Source: Acidobacteriota bacterium (lineage in GTDB: Bacteria > Acidobacteriota > Blastocatellia > Pyrinomonadales > Pyrinomonadaceae). Taken from it: a DNA stretch of 64,000 nucleotides. Below are positions 8,145 through 17,358 of this stretch, one piece after another. Every line of letters starts with the position of its first letter. The first letter of the stretch is position 1. The position numbers and the translations under genes are program-made. The stretch covers positions 186,001-250,000 of the forward strand of contig JAOAPY010000048.1 in the NCBI GenBank assembly GCA_025463135.1, given 5' to 3'. The notes beneath the pieces were generated by a model. It was not told where the DNA came from and ran no database searches. It saw only the letters and a list, made by a program, of their open reading frames with translations.

Positions 8145-9464
8145 TCAATCGCATTCGCGCCCGATGATGACAGCTTCAGTCGGCGATTTCAATTCATAGG
8201 TGGTACCGCGCCAGTCGATGCGTCGGGAAGCCGCAGCCGCGAGGGCATTGCAAAGAAACAGCGCTGAGGCAAACGGCCACAATACCAGGTGCGCTAAGGT
8301 GCTTTGCTGAATCGGCAAGTCGTAGTTGCCTAAAGCCGTGCTCACCGCGCGCAAACGGATCCACGACTTGGCCGCGCCCAGCGCGAAGATGATTGACAAC
8401 ATGACGACTGCGACCCAGACCGGACGTCCCAGCATCAGTCGCGCGCTTACCAGCACCAGGCCGCCAAAGAACACCAGCACAAACTGCGAACTTCCTGCCA
8501 ATATCGCTTTCCACAGGTGAGGAGCATAGACGCGCGTAATTTTCAATTGCCGGTTCGTGAATTCCAGCAACTCTCTAAAACCACAGTCGTCACTCGAAAC
8601 AATCAAACAAGCCGGCACAAAGTGTATCGGTAAACCTGCCTGCTGCAGCACGCGGGTCAGTGTGAAATCGTCGGACACTGTGCCGCGCCAGCGCTCAGCC
8701 ACCTCGAGCCTCTCAAATGTCGTGCGACGAATGGCCGTCGAACCGCCCCAGCAGAAATTCTTGTCCGCCCGCGATCCCAATGCTGAGGCAATCGACGCGT
8801 TCCAAACAGCGCGCAAGTGCGCGGCGAAGGTTCCTCGGTTGGGAATGAACCAACGATAGCCAGTCGCGGCTCCAATGCCTTGATCGCTGAGCGGGGCCAC
8901 CAGGGAGCGCAACCAATTGGCGTGGGACCCCACATCACTGTCCACAAAGACGAGTACCTCGGTCCTTTGATCGAGTGCTTTGACAGCGGTGCGAAGGTTG
9001 TGGACCTTCTGGCCTGAGTCGGTAGCCTCGCCGGCAATGATGACGCGAGAGGTGACCTGATGTCCCTCAAGCTTCAGCTTGTCGTTTGCGCTCGCGGCGA
9101 TTCGCCCCGGCGCGTCGTCTGGTTCCGGCAAAGATTCAAGCCTCTGATAGTCTTCGACAAACTGAAGTTTGTCGGACGCTGCCGCTCGCACTTTCTCAAC
9201 CATCGCCAGGCCCGGATCGTCTGGCCGACCAGTCACAAAAATAATCTCGTAAGCAGGATATTGTTGTTCGAAGAGCGCGCGGACATTCTCTTCCAAATCC
9301 TGATCGATGCCGCGGAACGGCGCAATGACAGAAACGAAAGGCAGGTAATTTGAAAGTGGTTGGGCGCCTTCGTGCTGAATGTAAGTCCTGAAGCGACGAC
9401 CGCCACGAAGGGAAACAACTCCGAACCAGATGGACCACGCGGCTAAGAAATAAAAGACCAGCAT
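8145..9464 (-). CDS. Family 2 glycosyltransferase, ceramide-glucosyltransferase/HpnI-like
   Basis: An N-terminal membrane anchor (2-17) is followed by a GT-A domain: VSVIAPFRG (44-52), the metal site FVDSDV, WGGSTAIRR, the DDF motif, then NRQLKITR, a diverged form of the QxxRW region. Three or four membrane segments form the C-terminus. This is the layout of processive or lipid-directed GT2 enzymes such as HpnI. Residues about 97-134 (SDKLQFVED... to NDKLKLEG) are extra compared with the usual spacing between the second strand and KVHNL; they are encoded by a REP-like insertion (see the repeat at 9066-9177). The acceptor is unknown. Confidence 0.85.
   Translation of the reverse strand: MLVFYFLAAWSIWFGVVSLRGGRRFRTYIQHEGAQPLSNYLPFVSVIAPFRGIDQDLEENVRALFEQQYPAYEIIFVTGRPDDPGLAMVEKVRAAASDKLQFVEDYQRLESLPEPDDAPGRIAASANDKLKLEGHQVTSRVIIAGEATDSGQKVHNLRTAVKALDQRTEVLVFVDSDVGSHANWLRSLVAPLSDQGIGAATGYRWFIPNRGTFAAHLRAVWNASIASALGSRADKNFCWGGSTAIRRTTFERLEVAERWRGTVSDDFTLTRVLQQAGLPIHFVPACLIVSSDDCGFRELLEFTNRQLKITRVYAPHLWKAILAGSSQFVLVFFGGLVLVSARLMLGRPVWVAVVMLSIIFALGAAKSWIRLRAVSTALGNYDLPIQQSTLAHLVLWPFASALFLCNALAAAASRRIDWRGTTYELKSPTEAVIIGRECD
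9066..9177. repeat. REP-like pair inserted in frame in the glycosyltransferase gene
   Basis: Bases 9153-9177 hold the palindrome GACAAACTGAAGTTTGTC with flanks TTC and GGAC. Bases 9066-9083 hold a diverged copy (15 of 18 matches on the opposite strand). The same palindrome with identical flanks is in the gap before prfA (23258-23282) and again at 49413-49430, so it is a mobile or recurrent repeat rather than coding signal. Here it is translated as SDKLQFVED. Confidence 0.75.
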
Positions 9465-9475
9465 CTATTCCCTAT

Positions 9476-9510
9476 AAATAAATCAGGCGATGCTTCGTCG
9501 AAACATCGCC
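9476..9510 (-). terminator. Probable terminator of the nuo operon
   Basis: On the minus strand, 41 bases after the nuoN stop, GGCGATG and CATCGCC form a 7-bp stem over an 11-base loop, followed by TGATTTATTTATAG. The T-rich tail fits an intrinsic terminator, though it is not a pure T run. It would separate the nuo genes from the glycosyltransferase gene, whose ATG is at 9464. Confidence 0.65.
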
Positions 9511-9550
9511 CTTGTATACTTCAACTGTTGGCTTAATACGCCCGTAAGAA

Positions 9551-11116
9551 TCAATGCATCCATTGCCTAATCAAATCCTGGGCGAAGCTGATGATCGGCT
9601 GTGGATAGACGCCGATGATAATTATCCCCAGGACGGAAACCGCCAGCGCCGTGCGCAGCGCCGGAGAAAGAGAGAGTGGTTTGTCATCAGCAATGCGGTC
9701 GCCGAGATACATCACTTTGATAAAGCGGAGATAGTAATAAAATGAGATGACGATATTGATAATAGCCCAGCCGGCGAGCCAGTAATACCAGGTTTTGCCT
9801 GACGCCTTTCCTTCGACTTGCCCACGCTGCCACAGACCCAAAAGGAGGTAATACTTTCCCATAAAGCCGCCGGTCAGCGGCAGCCCACCCAGCGAAAGCA
9901 TAAAAATGGCCATCATCGCCGCCATCCCCGGTGCTTTGTGCGCGAGCCCGGCCATGTCATCGACATTGTCGCCGATGATGCCGCGCCGGCGCAGGCTGAT
10001 CACGATGCCGAACGCGCCCATGTTCATCAGCGTGTACACGAGCAGATAGATGAAGATGCCGACATAGCCATACAGATTTCCGGCCACCAGTCCCAGCAGC
10101 AAGTAGCCCGCATTGGAGATCGACGAGTAAGCCAGCAGTCGTTTGGAATTCTCCTGCGTGACCGCGCCCCAGTTGCCGACAAAGATGGTGATGGCCGCCA
10201 CCAACCCCAGCAGCGGCGCCCAGTCAGCCCGCATGTCGCCCAGTGCCGAAATAAAGATACGCGCATAGAGCGCAAAGCTCGCAGCCTTTGAACCAGTCGA
10301 AAGAAACGCCGTCACCGACGTCGGCGCTCCCTCATAAGCGTCGGGCGCCCACATGTGAAAAGGCACGGCAGAGATCTTGAAGAACAATCCGGCCGCCAGT
10401 GCGATCATGCCCAGCAACAGCATCGGTCGCAGTCCCTTGATGGCGTCGCCTGCCTCCGCCGTCTTTACCGAACCAACTATGGCGGCTACGCTTTGACCAA
10501 TCTCGCCCACGTTCGTCGATCCGGCAATGCCATAAAGCAGCGACATGCCGTAAAGCAGAATGCCTGACGAGAAGGCACCCAGCAGGAAATACTTCATCGC
10601 CGCTTCATTCGAACGCTTCTCGCGCTTGGTAAATGCCACCAGCACATAGAACGTCAGGGCCATCAACTCCAGACTGATGTACAGCAGGATCAAATCGTAA
10701 CCGCTGCCCAGGAACATCATCCCCACGGTAGCGAACAGGACCAGCGCATAGTATTCGCCGTGCTGCTCGCCTTCGATATCCAGAAAGCGCGTGGCGATGC
10801 CAATGGCCAGCGCTGCCGCGACCAGGAAGATGAACTTGAAGAGGAGGGCAAATCCGTCGATGCGCACCATCCCATAGAAACCGCTAAGCGGCAAAGAATC
10901 ACGGTTGCCCGACCAGAGCATTACCAGCGAGAATGCCGCGAGCGCAATACCGGTCAGAGCAAAATATGCGGTCCACTTGCTTTTCTTGTAGGGCAGGATC
11001 ACTTCCATCACGAGCGCGATGCAGCCGCACATTGTCAGGATCAATTCGGGCGCGATCAGCCGCAGGTCGTTCACGCTGAAAAGTGAAAAGGTATTGGCTT
11101 GTAGTAACAGTGTCAT
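9551..11116 (-). CDS. nuoN: NADH-quinone oxidoreductase subunit N
   Basis: NuoN is one of the three antiporter-like proton-pumping subunits of complex I. The 521-residue protein has about 14 membrane segments and the conserved pumping residues region AVPFHMWAPDAYEGAPTSVT, with the helix-breaking motifs of the family. It is the last gene of the nuoC-N transcript; nuoM ends 13 bases upstream. Confidence 0.97.
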   Translation of the reverse strand: MTLLLQANTFSLFSVNDLRLIAPELILTMCGCIALVMEVILPYKKSKWTAYFALTGIALAAFSLVMLWSGNRDSLPLSGFYGMVRIDGFALLFKFIFLVAAALAIGIATRFLDIEGEQHGEYYALVLFATVGMMFLGSGYDLILLYISLELMALTFYVLVAFTKREKRSNEAAMKYFLLGAFSSGILLYGMSLLYGIAGSTNVGEIGQSVAAIVGSVKTAEAGDAIKGLRPMLLLGMIALAAGLFFKISAVPFHMWAPDAYEGAPTSVTAFLSTGSKAASFALYARIFISALGDMRADWAPLLGLVAAITIFVGNWGAVTQENSKRLLAYSSISNAGYLLLGLVAGNLYGYVGIFIYLLVYTLMNMGAFGIVISLRRRGIIGDNVDDMAGLAHKAPGMAAMMAIFMLSLGGLPLTGGFMGKYYLLLGLWQRGQVEGKASGKTWYYWLAGWAIINIVISFYYYLRFIKVMYLGDRIADDKPLSLSPALRTALAVSVLGIIIIGVYPQPIISFAQDLIRQWMH

Positions 11117-11129
11117 ATGATAGCGGCGC

Positions 11130-12875
11130 TTAGTGCGGCTGAATGGTAAACCCCTGCGGCAATTGACCAGGGCTGAGGGGCTGCCCCGTGGTCCGCGAGT
11201 CGATTGGCAAAGATGGAGTCGTCATGCCAGGGATCGGGTACGCTGGCCGCACTTGTTTCACCACCGCGTTCACGGGTTTGCTGATGTAATTCATGAAAAC
11301 TTTTGGATAGCAGCCGATCCAAAGGGACAGGATCAACAGCGGCGTCATGTACACCCACTCGCGCCAGTTCAGATCGGAAAGTTTTTGATTCTTCGGATTG
11401 TCCACCGTGCCAAAGAACATTCGTTGATAGAGCCAGAGAAAATAACCGGCGTTGAGAATGATTCCCAGCGTGCCCCAGCCTGCCCAAAAAGGATTAGCCT
11501 CAAACGCGCCTCGCAAGGCCAGAAATTCTGAGATGAATACAGCCAGCAGGGGCAAGCCAATGGCCGTCATGACCATGGCCAGAAACACCGCGGCATATCC
11601 CGGCATGACGTGCGACAGCCCGCCGAACTCCGCCACATTGCGCGTGTGGCGCCGCTCGTAGATGATGCCCACCAACAGAAACAGCGCCGCGGAATAGATA
11701 CCGTGATTGATCATCTGCATCACAGCGCCGTTGAGACCATTGGGATTCAACGCAAATAGCCCCAGCATCACTACGCCCATCGACGACACCGAAGAGTAGG
11801 CCACCAACTTTTTGACGTCGCCGTCCTTCTTTACCACAAAGTACATCGCCGCCAGCGCGCCATAGATGATGCTGATGATGGCCAAAAAGATCATCACACT
11901 GCGCACACCAAAGCTGCCAAAGTATTTCTCGTCAATCGAGGCCGCCGGAAACATTGGAATATTGAAACGATAGAAACCGTAGGTTCCCAGTTTGAGCAGA
12001 ATGCCGGCAAGGATTACAGAACCGGCAGTTGGCGCTTCGACGTGAGCATCGGGCAGCCAGGTATGAAAGGGAAACATCGGCACCTTGATCGCAAAGCCCA
12101 ACGCGAAGGCAAAGAACAGCAACACCTGGACGACGTCCATTGGCAGTACCGAGCCCATGGCTTGCAGATAGATAATATTGAAGGTGCCACCATGCGCGGC
12201 TGCTGTGACAGTGTTGTTGACAATGGCAGCCGCGGCAGGATTTCCTGCGAGCAAATTGATTGTCGCCGGTGTGATTTTTGAATAGACGTCCGGATCCTGA
12301 GTCAGGAAATACATCTTCAGGATTCCCAGCAGCATGACTACCGAACCAACCAGCGTGTATAAAAAGAATTTGATGGCCGCATAGAGGCGATTCTCGCCGC
12401 CCCAGATGCCAACCAGAAAGTACATCGGCACCAGCGAGACTTCGAAGAACAAGTAGAACAGAAACATATCCATCGAACTGAAAACGCCCAGTACCGCCGC
12501 CTGTAAAAACAGGAGCAGCGCATAGTATTCCTTCTCGCGTTTCTGGATGTATTCCCAGGATGAAAGTGCAGCAATAACTCCCAAAAGTGTAGTCAAGAGG
12601 ATCAGCAAAACCGACACACCATCGGCTCCCATCTGATAGCGCGCGCCGATTACCGGAATCCATTGATGGTCTTCCAGGAACTGCATGCCGCCGAGACCGC
12701 TGTCATACCTGAACCAGAGATAAAGCGAAGCGACAAAATCAAGACCCAGCCAGACAGTTGCGAAACGCTTGATCAGCGTGGCCTTGTCTTTCTTGAAGAG
12801 CGCGATAATGATTATCCCGCCCAACACCGGCAGCCAGGTAACAATGGAGAGAATGTGAATGTTAAATTTCAGCAC
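11130..12875 (-). CDS. nuoM: NADH-quinone oxidoreductase subunit M
   Basis: A 581-residue antiporter-like subunit. It has VPMFPFHTWLPDAHVEAPTAGSV, the NuoM-type discontinuous helix, and EVSLVPMYFLVGIWGG earlier with the family's key glutamate. The C-terminus carries about 40 extra, Pro/Gly-rich residues after the last helix. It lies between nuoL and nuoN, the standard order. Confidence 0.97.
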   Translation of the reverse strand: MLKFNIHILSIVTWLPVLGGIIIIALFKKDKATLIKRFATVWLGLDFVASLYLWFRYDSGLGGMQFLEDHQWIPVIGARYQMGADGVSVLLILLTTLLGVIAALSSWEYIQKREKEYYALLLFLQAAVLGVFSSMDMFLFYLFFEVSLVPMYFLVGIWGGENRLYAAIKFFLYTLVGSVVMLLGILKMYFLTQDPDVYSKITPATINLLAGNPAAAAIVNNTVTAAAHGGTFNIIYLQAMGSVLPMDVVQVLLFFAFALGFAIKVPMFPFHTWLPDAHVEAPTAGSVILAGILLKLGTYGFYRFNIPMFPAASIDEKYFGSFGVRSVMIFLAIISIIYGALAAMYFVVKKDGDVKKLVAYSSVSSMGVVMLGLFALNPNGLNGAVMQMINHGIYSAALFLLVGIIYERRHTRNVAEFGGLSHVMPGYAAVFLAMVMTAIGLPLLAVFISEFLALRGAFEANPFWAGWGTLGIILNAGYFLWLYQRMFFGTVDNPKNQKLSDLNWREWVYMTPLLILSLWIGCYPKVFMNYISKPVNAVVKQVRPAYPIPGMTTPSLPIDSRTTGQPLSPGQLPQGFTIQPH

Positions 12876-12947
12876 TTCTGATCCTCGCGGTCTTTCTGCC
12901 TCACAAACTCAGGCCAGAGATTTTGAATAGGTGGTGCGCCTTCAGTG

Positions 12948-15422
12948 TCAACGTCCCATTACGGCGCCAACAATGTCCGTATAAAAGAAGACGGCGACTG
13001 CAACCAGCAGTCCGATAACCATCATCAGCGCATAGTTCTGGGCCAATCCCGTTTGCGCCGCGCGAACGAGCGGCGACATCAGCCGAATGACGAAAGCCGC
13101 AATTGCATTGACCAAACCGTCAACAAAGTATTTGTCGATGCCACCGGTGATGCGGCTGGAGAGTCGCGTCAACCAGGCCGTGCCGTTTACAGCGCCATCA
13201 ACCACCCTGGAATCAAACGCGAAAACGCCCCGGGCGATGTCCATCGTGCGCCGGGTAATCGCCCAGCCATAGAATTCATCGACCCAATATTTGTTGTAGC
13301 TAGCGTTGTAAAGTGGTCGCAGTCGGTTGGCCCAGATGCCCGGTAGCCGCGTGTCTTTCAGATAGAAAAGATAACCAAGGCCCATGCCGGCGCCGGCCGC
13401 CAGCAGCGAGATGATGATAAATAACCATTCGGTAGCGCCATGGCCAATGCGTTGGGCAATGGTATGGGCGAGATTAAACCCCGTGTCACCGTAAGGCTCG
13501 GCGGCCTCGCCTTCTGTCGCTTCTGCCGGGTGCGGCACTTCAGCCGCACGAGACGCCGGAACCTGGCCGGCGTTCGTGGCGGTCCCGCTCGTCGCAGTCT
13601 CGGCATGACTTGCATTTCCAAAAGAATGCGTCCCTGGATTCCAGATAATTGGATTCAGCCAGTTGACGATGTTCAGGCGGCTGCCAAAGTGTTCGCTGCC
13701 GGTGATGGATTTGAAAGCCGGCCCGATACCCACCAGACCACCGACGGTCGCGAGGACGGCAAGCACTGCGAGCGGCACCCACATGTTTGCCGGCGACTCA
13801 TGGGGCACGTGAACGTCGTGCTTGCCTTTGCCGTGCGTTTGACCCACGTGTTCGCCGGGCTCGTGTCGCGGGCGATCGCCGGCCGAAAACTTCCGGGCGT
13901 CGTGTGACGTCAAGCCCTTATCAAAGGCAGACGCGTGCGCTTCATCCGCTTCACCACCGGCGGGGGGCTCGAGAAACTTTTCCTTGCCCCAAAACGTCAT
14001 GGCCATCAACCGCGTCATATAAAAGGCCGTGCAGGTGGCGGCGATGGTGGCGATCAACCAGAATACCCAGCCATAAGGAATGTAATTGGTCGCCGCGGCG
14101 TTCCACAAAATTTCATCTTTGGACCAAAAGCCGCTGAACGGAATAATGCCGCAGATCGCCAGCCAGCCCGCAAAGAAGGTCCAGTAGGTATAGGGCATGT
14201 ACTTTTTGAGCCCGCCCATACGGCGCATATCCTGCTCGTGATGCATGCCATGGATCACGCTGCCGGCGCCGAGGAACATCAGCGCCTTAAAGAACGCATG
14301 CGTCATCACGTGAAAAATGCCGAAGACAAAAGAGCCGACGCCGCAAGCGAGAAACATGAAGCCCAGCTGCGAAACAGTTGAGTAAGCCAGCACCTTCTTG
14401 ATGTCGTTTTGCGTGATCCCAATTGTAGCGGCGAAGATCGCGGTCAACGCGCCAATAATGGCAACCACAAACATCATGGTTTGTGAATGCTGGAAAATGA
14501 CATTGGTGCGCGTGAGCATATACAGGCCCGCAGTCACCATCGTCGCCGCATGAATCAAAGCCGAGACGGGCGTGGGACCGGCCATCGCATCCGGCAGCCA
14601 GACATGCAGCGGCAGCTGCGCGGATTTGCCGCAAGCGCCGATAAAGAGGCCGAGCGCAATCCACGACATGATGCCCCAGTGGCCCAACAGCTCAATGGGA
14701 TAACCCGAGGCCTGCGAAATTACGTCGGTGTATTGGCTGGTGCCAAACGTGCCGATCACCGCAAAGACAGCGAGGGCAAACCCAAAGTCTCCGACACGGT
14801 TGGTAAGGAAAGCTTTGCGGGACGCGTTCGCCGCTTCCTGCCGATCAAAGTAATATCCAATCAAAAGATACGAACACAGACCAACCCCTTCCCAGCCTAC
14901 GAACATCATCAGGAAGTTGGAGCCCATCACCAGCACCAGCATCATGAACATGAACAGGCCCATGTAGGCAAAGAAGCGATAGAAGCCCGCGTCGCCATGC
15001 ATGTATCCGGTTGCGAAAACAAAGATGCAGAGACCCACTCCGGTGATCACCAGCATGAAAATCGCTGAAAGCGGATCCAGTTGATAGCTCCACTCGACAT
15101 CGAGTGCCGAGTTGTGGGGCGTCTGCGGGGCCATCGTCTCGCGTTCTTTTGCGCCCTGGGTCAGACGGACTGCGCCGCCGGGTATCCAGTTGTAAACAAA
15201 GGCACCCCCTTCACTGGTGACGTAAGGGTTGGGCCAGCGAGACTCTCCGCCAAAACCATAGGAATACACGGCCGCAAGAGCCAGCAAAAACGCCAGCGCT
15301 ACTGAGCCAACCGCGAGGCCCGCCACGGTCCGCTCAGAAAAGCGGAAAGCACGGCCCAGCAGCCCGTTAAGGGCCGCGCCGATAAGCGGCAGGAGTGGGA
15401 CAAGCCAGATGAATTTATACAT
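12948..15422 (-). CDS. nuoL: NADH-quinone oxidoreductase subunit L, with enlarged hydrophilic loops
   Basis: At 824 residues it is longer than the usual ~610-660. The antiporter core is clear: GWEGVGLCSYLLIGYY, AQLPLHVWLPDAMAGPTPVSALIHAATMV and the long amphipathic C-terminal region. Extra length comes from two hydrophilic parts: an N-terminal loop after the second helix, and a His/Glu/Ala/Gly-rich stretch at about 475-545 and 605-645. The gene begins 130 bases after nuoK, the gap being filled by an inverted repeat. Confidence 0.96.
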   Translation of the reverse strand: MYKFIWLVPLLPLIGAALNGLLGRAFRFSERTVAGLAVGSVALAFLLALAAVYSYGFGGESRWPNPYVTSEGGAFVYNWIPGGAVRLTQGAKERETMAPQTPHNSALDVEWSYQLDPLSAIFMLVITGVGLCIFVFATGYMHGDAGFYRFFAYMGLFMFMMLVLVMGSNFLMMFVGWEGVGLCSYLLIGYYFDRQEAANASRKAFLTNRVGDFGFALAVFAVIGTFGTSQYTDVISQASGYPIELLGHWGIMSWIALGLFIGACGKSAQLPLHVWLPDAMAGPTPVSALIHAATMVTAGLYMLTRTNVIFQHSQTMMFVVAIIGALTAIFAATIGITQNDIKKVLAYSTVSQLGFMFLACGVGSFVFGIFHVMTHAFFKALMFLGAGSVIHGMHHEQDMRRMGGLKKYMPYTYWTFFAGWLAICGIIPFSGFWSKDEILWNAAATNYIPYGWVFWLIATIAATCTAFYMTRLMAMTFWGKEKFLEPPAGGEADEAHASAFDKGLTSHDARKFSAGDRPRHEPGEHVGQTHGKGKHDVHVPHESPANMWVPLAVLAVLATVGGLVGIGPAFKSITGSEHFGSRLNIVNWLNPIIWNPGTHSFGNASHAETATSGTATNAGQVPASRAAEVPHPAEATEGEAAEPYGDTGFNLAHTIAQRIGHGATEWLFIIISLLAAGAGMGLGYLFYLKDTRLPGIWANRLRPLYNASYNKYWVDEFYGWAITRRTMDIARGVFAFDSRVVDGAVNGTAWLTRLSSRITGGIDKYFVDGLVNAIAAFVIRLMSPLVRAAQTGLAQNYALMMVIGLLVAVAVFFYTDIVGAVMGR

Positions 15423-15431
15423 TGAGCGTTA

Positions 15432-15546
15432 GGTCTTTGGCTTTTGGTCTTTGGTCTTTGTTTTTTACCATCGTGGCTTTGCAGCCTAAATCACAGCTTC
15501 CAACCATTCATGACGGCCAAAAACCCAAGACCAAAAACCAAAGACC
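15432..15546. repeat. Long inverted repeat with GGTCTTT-repeat arms between nuoK and nuoL
   Basis: The left arm (15432-15462) is made of GGTCTTTGG/CTTTTGGTC units; the right arm (15517-15546) is their complement (CCAAGACCAAAAACCAAAGACC). The 54-base loop carries no ORF. The element occupies nearly all of the gap between the nuoK stop (15553) and the nuoL start (15422). The same arms occur at 20224-20345. In RNA it would make a hairpin of about 28 bp within the nuo message. Confidence 0.8.
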
Positions 15547-15552
15547 ACTCTT

Positions 15553-15957
15553 TCACCATTTCAACAGATCAATCTGATCCAGCAATATCGTTTCCTTGTT
15601 CCGATACAGAGCAATGACAATGCCGAGCCCAATCGCGGCTTCGGCCGCGGCCACCACGATGACGAAGACTGTGAATATCTGCCCCGCCAGCGCATTGGGA
15701 TTGCCTGTTTCCTGCAGGTACCGCGCGAAGGCGATGAAGTTCAAATTCGCGGCGTTCAAAATCAACTCAATCGACATGAATATGACGATGATATTCCGGC
15801 GCGTGAGCACGCCCGCTACGCCGATTATGAAAAGCAGCGCGGCGATGACTAAAAATTTGGACAGGTCAGGGTGCTGAACGCGGTCCCAGATAACTGATGA
15901 CGTTCGTGCGCCTTCAGTCTGCAAGAGCGTGAATATTGGCGAGAGCATGCTAAGCAT
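15553..15957 (-). CDS. nuoK: NADH-quinone oxidoreductase subunit K
   Basis: Three membrane helices and the two buried glutamates of NuoK are seen: [13 protein letters not shown] and [17 protein letters not shown]. Candidate ATG codons at 15957 and 15948 both overlap or abut the nuoJ stop (15950) and give 134 or 131 residues, about 30 more than E. coli NuoK at the N-terminus. The frame is open to 16053 inside nuoJ, but that would overlap nuoJ by over 100 bases and is unlikely. Confidence 0.93.
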   Translation of the reverse strand: MLSMLSPIFTLLQTEGARTSSVIWDRVQHPDLSKFLVIAALLFIIGVAGVLTRRNIIVIFMSIELILNAANLNFIAFARYLQETGNPNALAGQIFTVFVIVVAAAEAAIGLGIVIALYRNKETILLDQIDLLKW

Positions 15958-16660
15958 TGACTTCCGAGACCGGTTCCCCAGCTGAACGTTCAAAGTTCGA
16001 GAGTTCGGTTTCGCGCTTGATCTCTTCGTGCAAAACTTCGGGAGCGACATCATCCACAGCCGCTTCCTGTTTTATGGTGCGCGCCAGCATGACGGAACCT
16101 ATTATCGCCACCAGCAGCAAGACGCTGGCGACTTCAAACGGAAGCGAGCCATAGCGATAAAGGGCGGCGCCCACTTGCTCGCTGGACCTGGTGATCTTCG
16201 AAGTTCCGGTGGCGGCAGTGTCTAAATTCTGATCCTGCCTGGCCCTCGCTTCAACCGGGTCTTCCGCCTTGCTGTGATCGCGTGCTTGCAATCCCTGGAC
16301 TCCGGTATTAACCGCGAATAACAATCCGAACACCAACAGCAGGCAAAAGATCAGGCTGGCAGTGACCTGCGTAGTGTGATTAAAGATCGGAGCAGCGCCG
16401 CGTTCTTCCAGTCCCACATTCACCAGCATGATGACGAAAAGGAACAGAACCATCACGCCGCCTACATAGACCAGGATTTGCACCCCGGCGATGAATTCCG
16501 CACCCAGTAAGATGAACAATGCCGCGACAGAGATGAGCGATGAGATCAGAAAGAGCGCACTGTGGACGGTGTTGCGCGCCATCACGGTCAACAGACCCGC
16601 GAAGATAGCGGCGATTGCGAAAATCCAGAAAAAAACTGCTTCCCAGCCGGAAAGAATCAT
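15950..16660 (-). CDS. nuoJ: NADH-quinone oxidoreductase subunit J
   Basis: The 236-residue protein has the NuoJ fold: [17 protein letters not shown], then [48 protein letters not shown] with the pi-bulge helix 3. A hydrophilic segment of about 55 residues separates the last two helices, and a charged tail of 35 residues ends the protein. It overlaps nuoK slightly and follows nuoI after a 153-base inverted-repeat gap. Confidence 0.95.
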   Translation of the reverse strand: MILSGWEAVFFWIFAIAAIFAGLLTVMARNTVHSALFLISSLISVAALFILLGAEFIAGVQILVYVGGVMVLFLFVIMLVNVGLEERGAAPIFNHTTQVTASLIFCLLLVFGLLFAVNTGVQGLQARDHSKAEDPVEARARQDQNLDTAATGTSKITRSSEQVGAALYRYGSLPFEVASVLLLVAIIGSVMLARTIKQEAAVDDVAPEVLHEEIKRETELSNFERSAGEPVSEVNA

Positions 16661-16664
16661 AAAG

Positions 16665-16814
16665 AATTTCGGATTGCGAATTGCGAATTGCGAATTTCGT
16701 TTTGCAGTCGGTTCATAACAAATCCAGGTGAATTTGGCTTGCGAGTGGCTGCGGAATCAAGATTGCGCCTCGAAATTGAAAATTCGCAATTCGAAATCCG
16801 CAATCCGCAATTCT
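16665..16814. repeat. Long inverted repeat with GGATTGCGAATT-type arms between nuoI and nuoJ
   Basis: The left arm (16665-16700) consists of GGATTGCGAATTGCGAATT words; the right arm (16771-16814) of their complements (AATTCGAAATCCGCAATCC). The element runs from the last base of the nuoI stop codon (16814) to just before the nuoJ start (16660). The loop (about 70 bases) has no gene. A second element with the same arms and a different loop lies between nuoA and nuoB (29939-30057). Confidence 0.8.
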
Positions 16815-17347
16815 CAGCTTGTGTACTTAACCGTCTCCCTACCTTGTTCCAGCATCTCGCGGTTCCAGACAAAGCCGGCGCGCGAGTAGGTCGCCAACTC
16901 AAAATCCTGAGTCAACTCCAGGCACGAGGTCGGGCAGGCTTCCTGGCACAACGCGCAAAACATGCAGCGGGAAGTATCGAAGATAAATTCATCCAGGACT
17001 TTTTTCCGTCGCGGTTTGCCGGCGACCACAACCTCAACATCCATCGCCAGTACATCGATACAATCTTCCGGACAAGCCAACGCACACAAATTGCACGCGA
17101 TACACAAAGTGTCGTGGGTCTCCGGGTCCATGTTCAGCCGGGGCGCCCCGTGAAAACGCGGCGCGACATCCGGGCGAACCTTGGGATACTGCTCCGTGTA
17201 AATCCCCTTACCCGCAACCGAGTCCTTATCGGTCGCCGCTCCGATGTTGTACTTCAGCGTAAGGCCCAGGCCCTTGAGCAGATCGAACAGGAAAAATCGC
17301 TTGAGCTTCTGGATGAAATCGGGTTTCTGAACCTTAACCAATGACAT
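16814..17347 (-). CDS. nuoI: NADH-quinone oxidoreductase subunit I
   Basis: The 177-residue peripheral-arm subunit carries two [4Fe-4S] motifs: C82-x2-C85-x2-C88-x3-C92P and C128-x2-C131-x2-C134-x3-C138P, the N6a and N6b clusters that pass electrons towards quinone. The N-terminal amphipathic helix lies on the membrane. It follows nuoH by 11 bases. Confidence 0.97.
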   Translation of the reverse strand: MSLVKVQKPDFIQKLKRFFLFDLLKGLGLTLKYNIGAATDKDSVAGKGIYTEQYPKVRPDVAPRFHGAPRLNMDPETHDTLCIACNLCALACPEDCIDVLAMDVEVVVAGKPRRKKVLDEFIFDTSRCMFCALCQEACPTSCLELTQDFELATYSRAGFVWNREMLEQGRETVKYTS

Positions 17348-17358
17348 ACTGCTACCTC

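Noticed and set aside
7022-9464. Hopanoid biosynthesis cluster (hpnH/hpnI)
   Set aside because: The radical SAM motif and flanking sequence do not match HpnH, and no squalene-hopene genes are adjacent; only a general GT2 resemblance remains.
16562-17344. 260-residue plus-strand frame covering nuoI and the nuoI/nuoJ gap
   Set aside because: Antisense of nuoI and of a repeat element; no coding signature.
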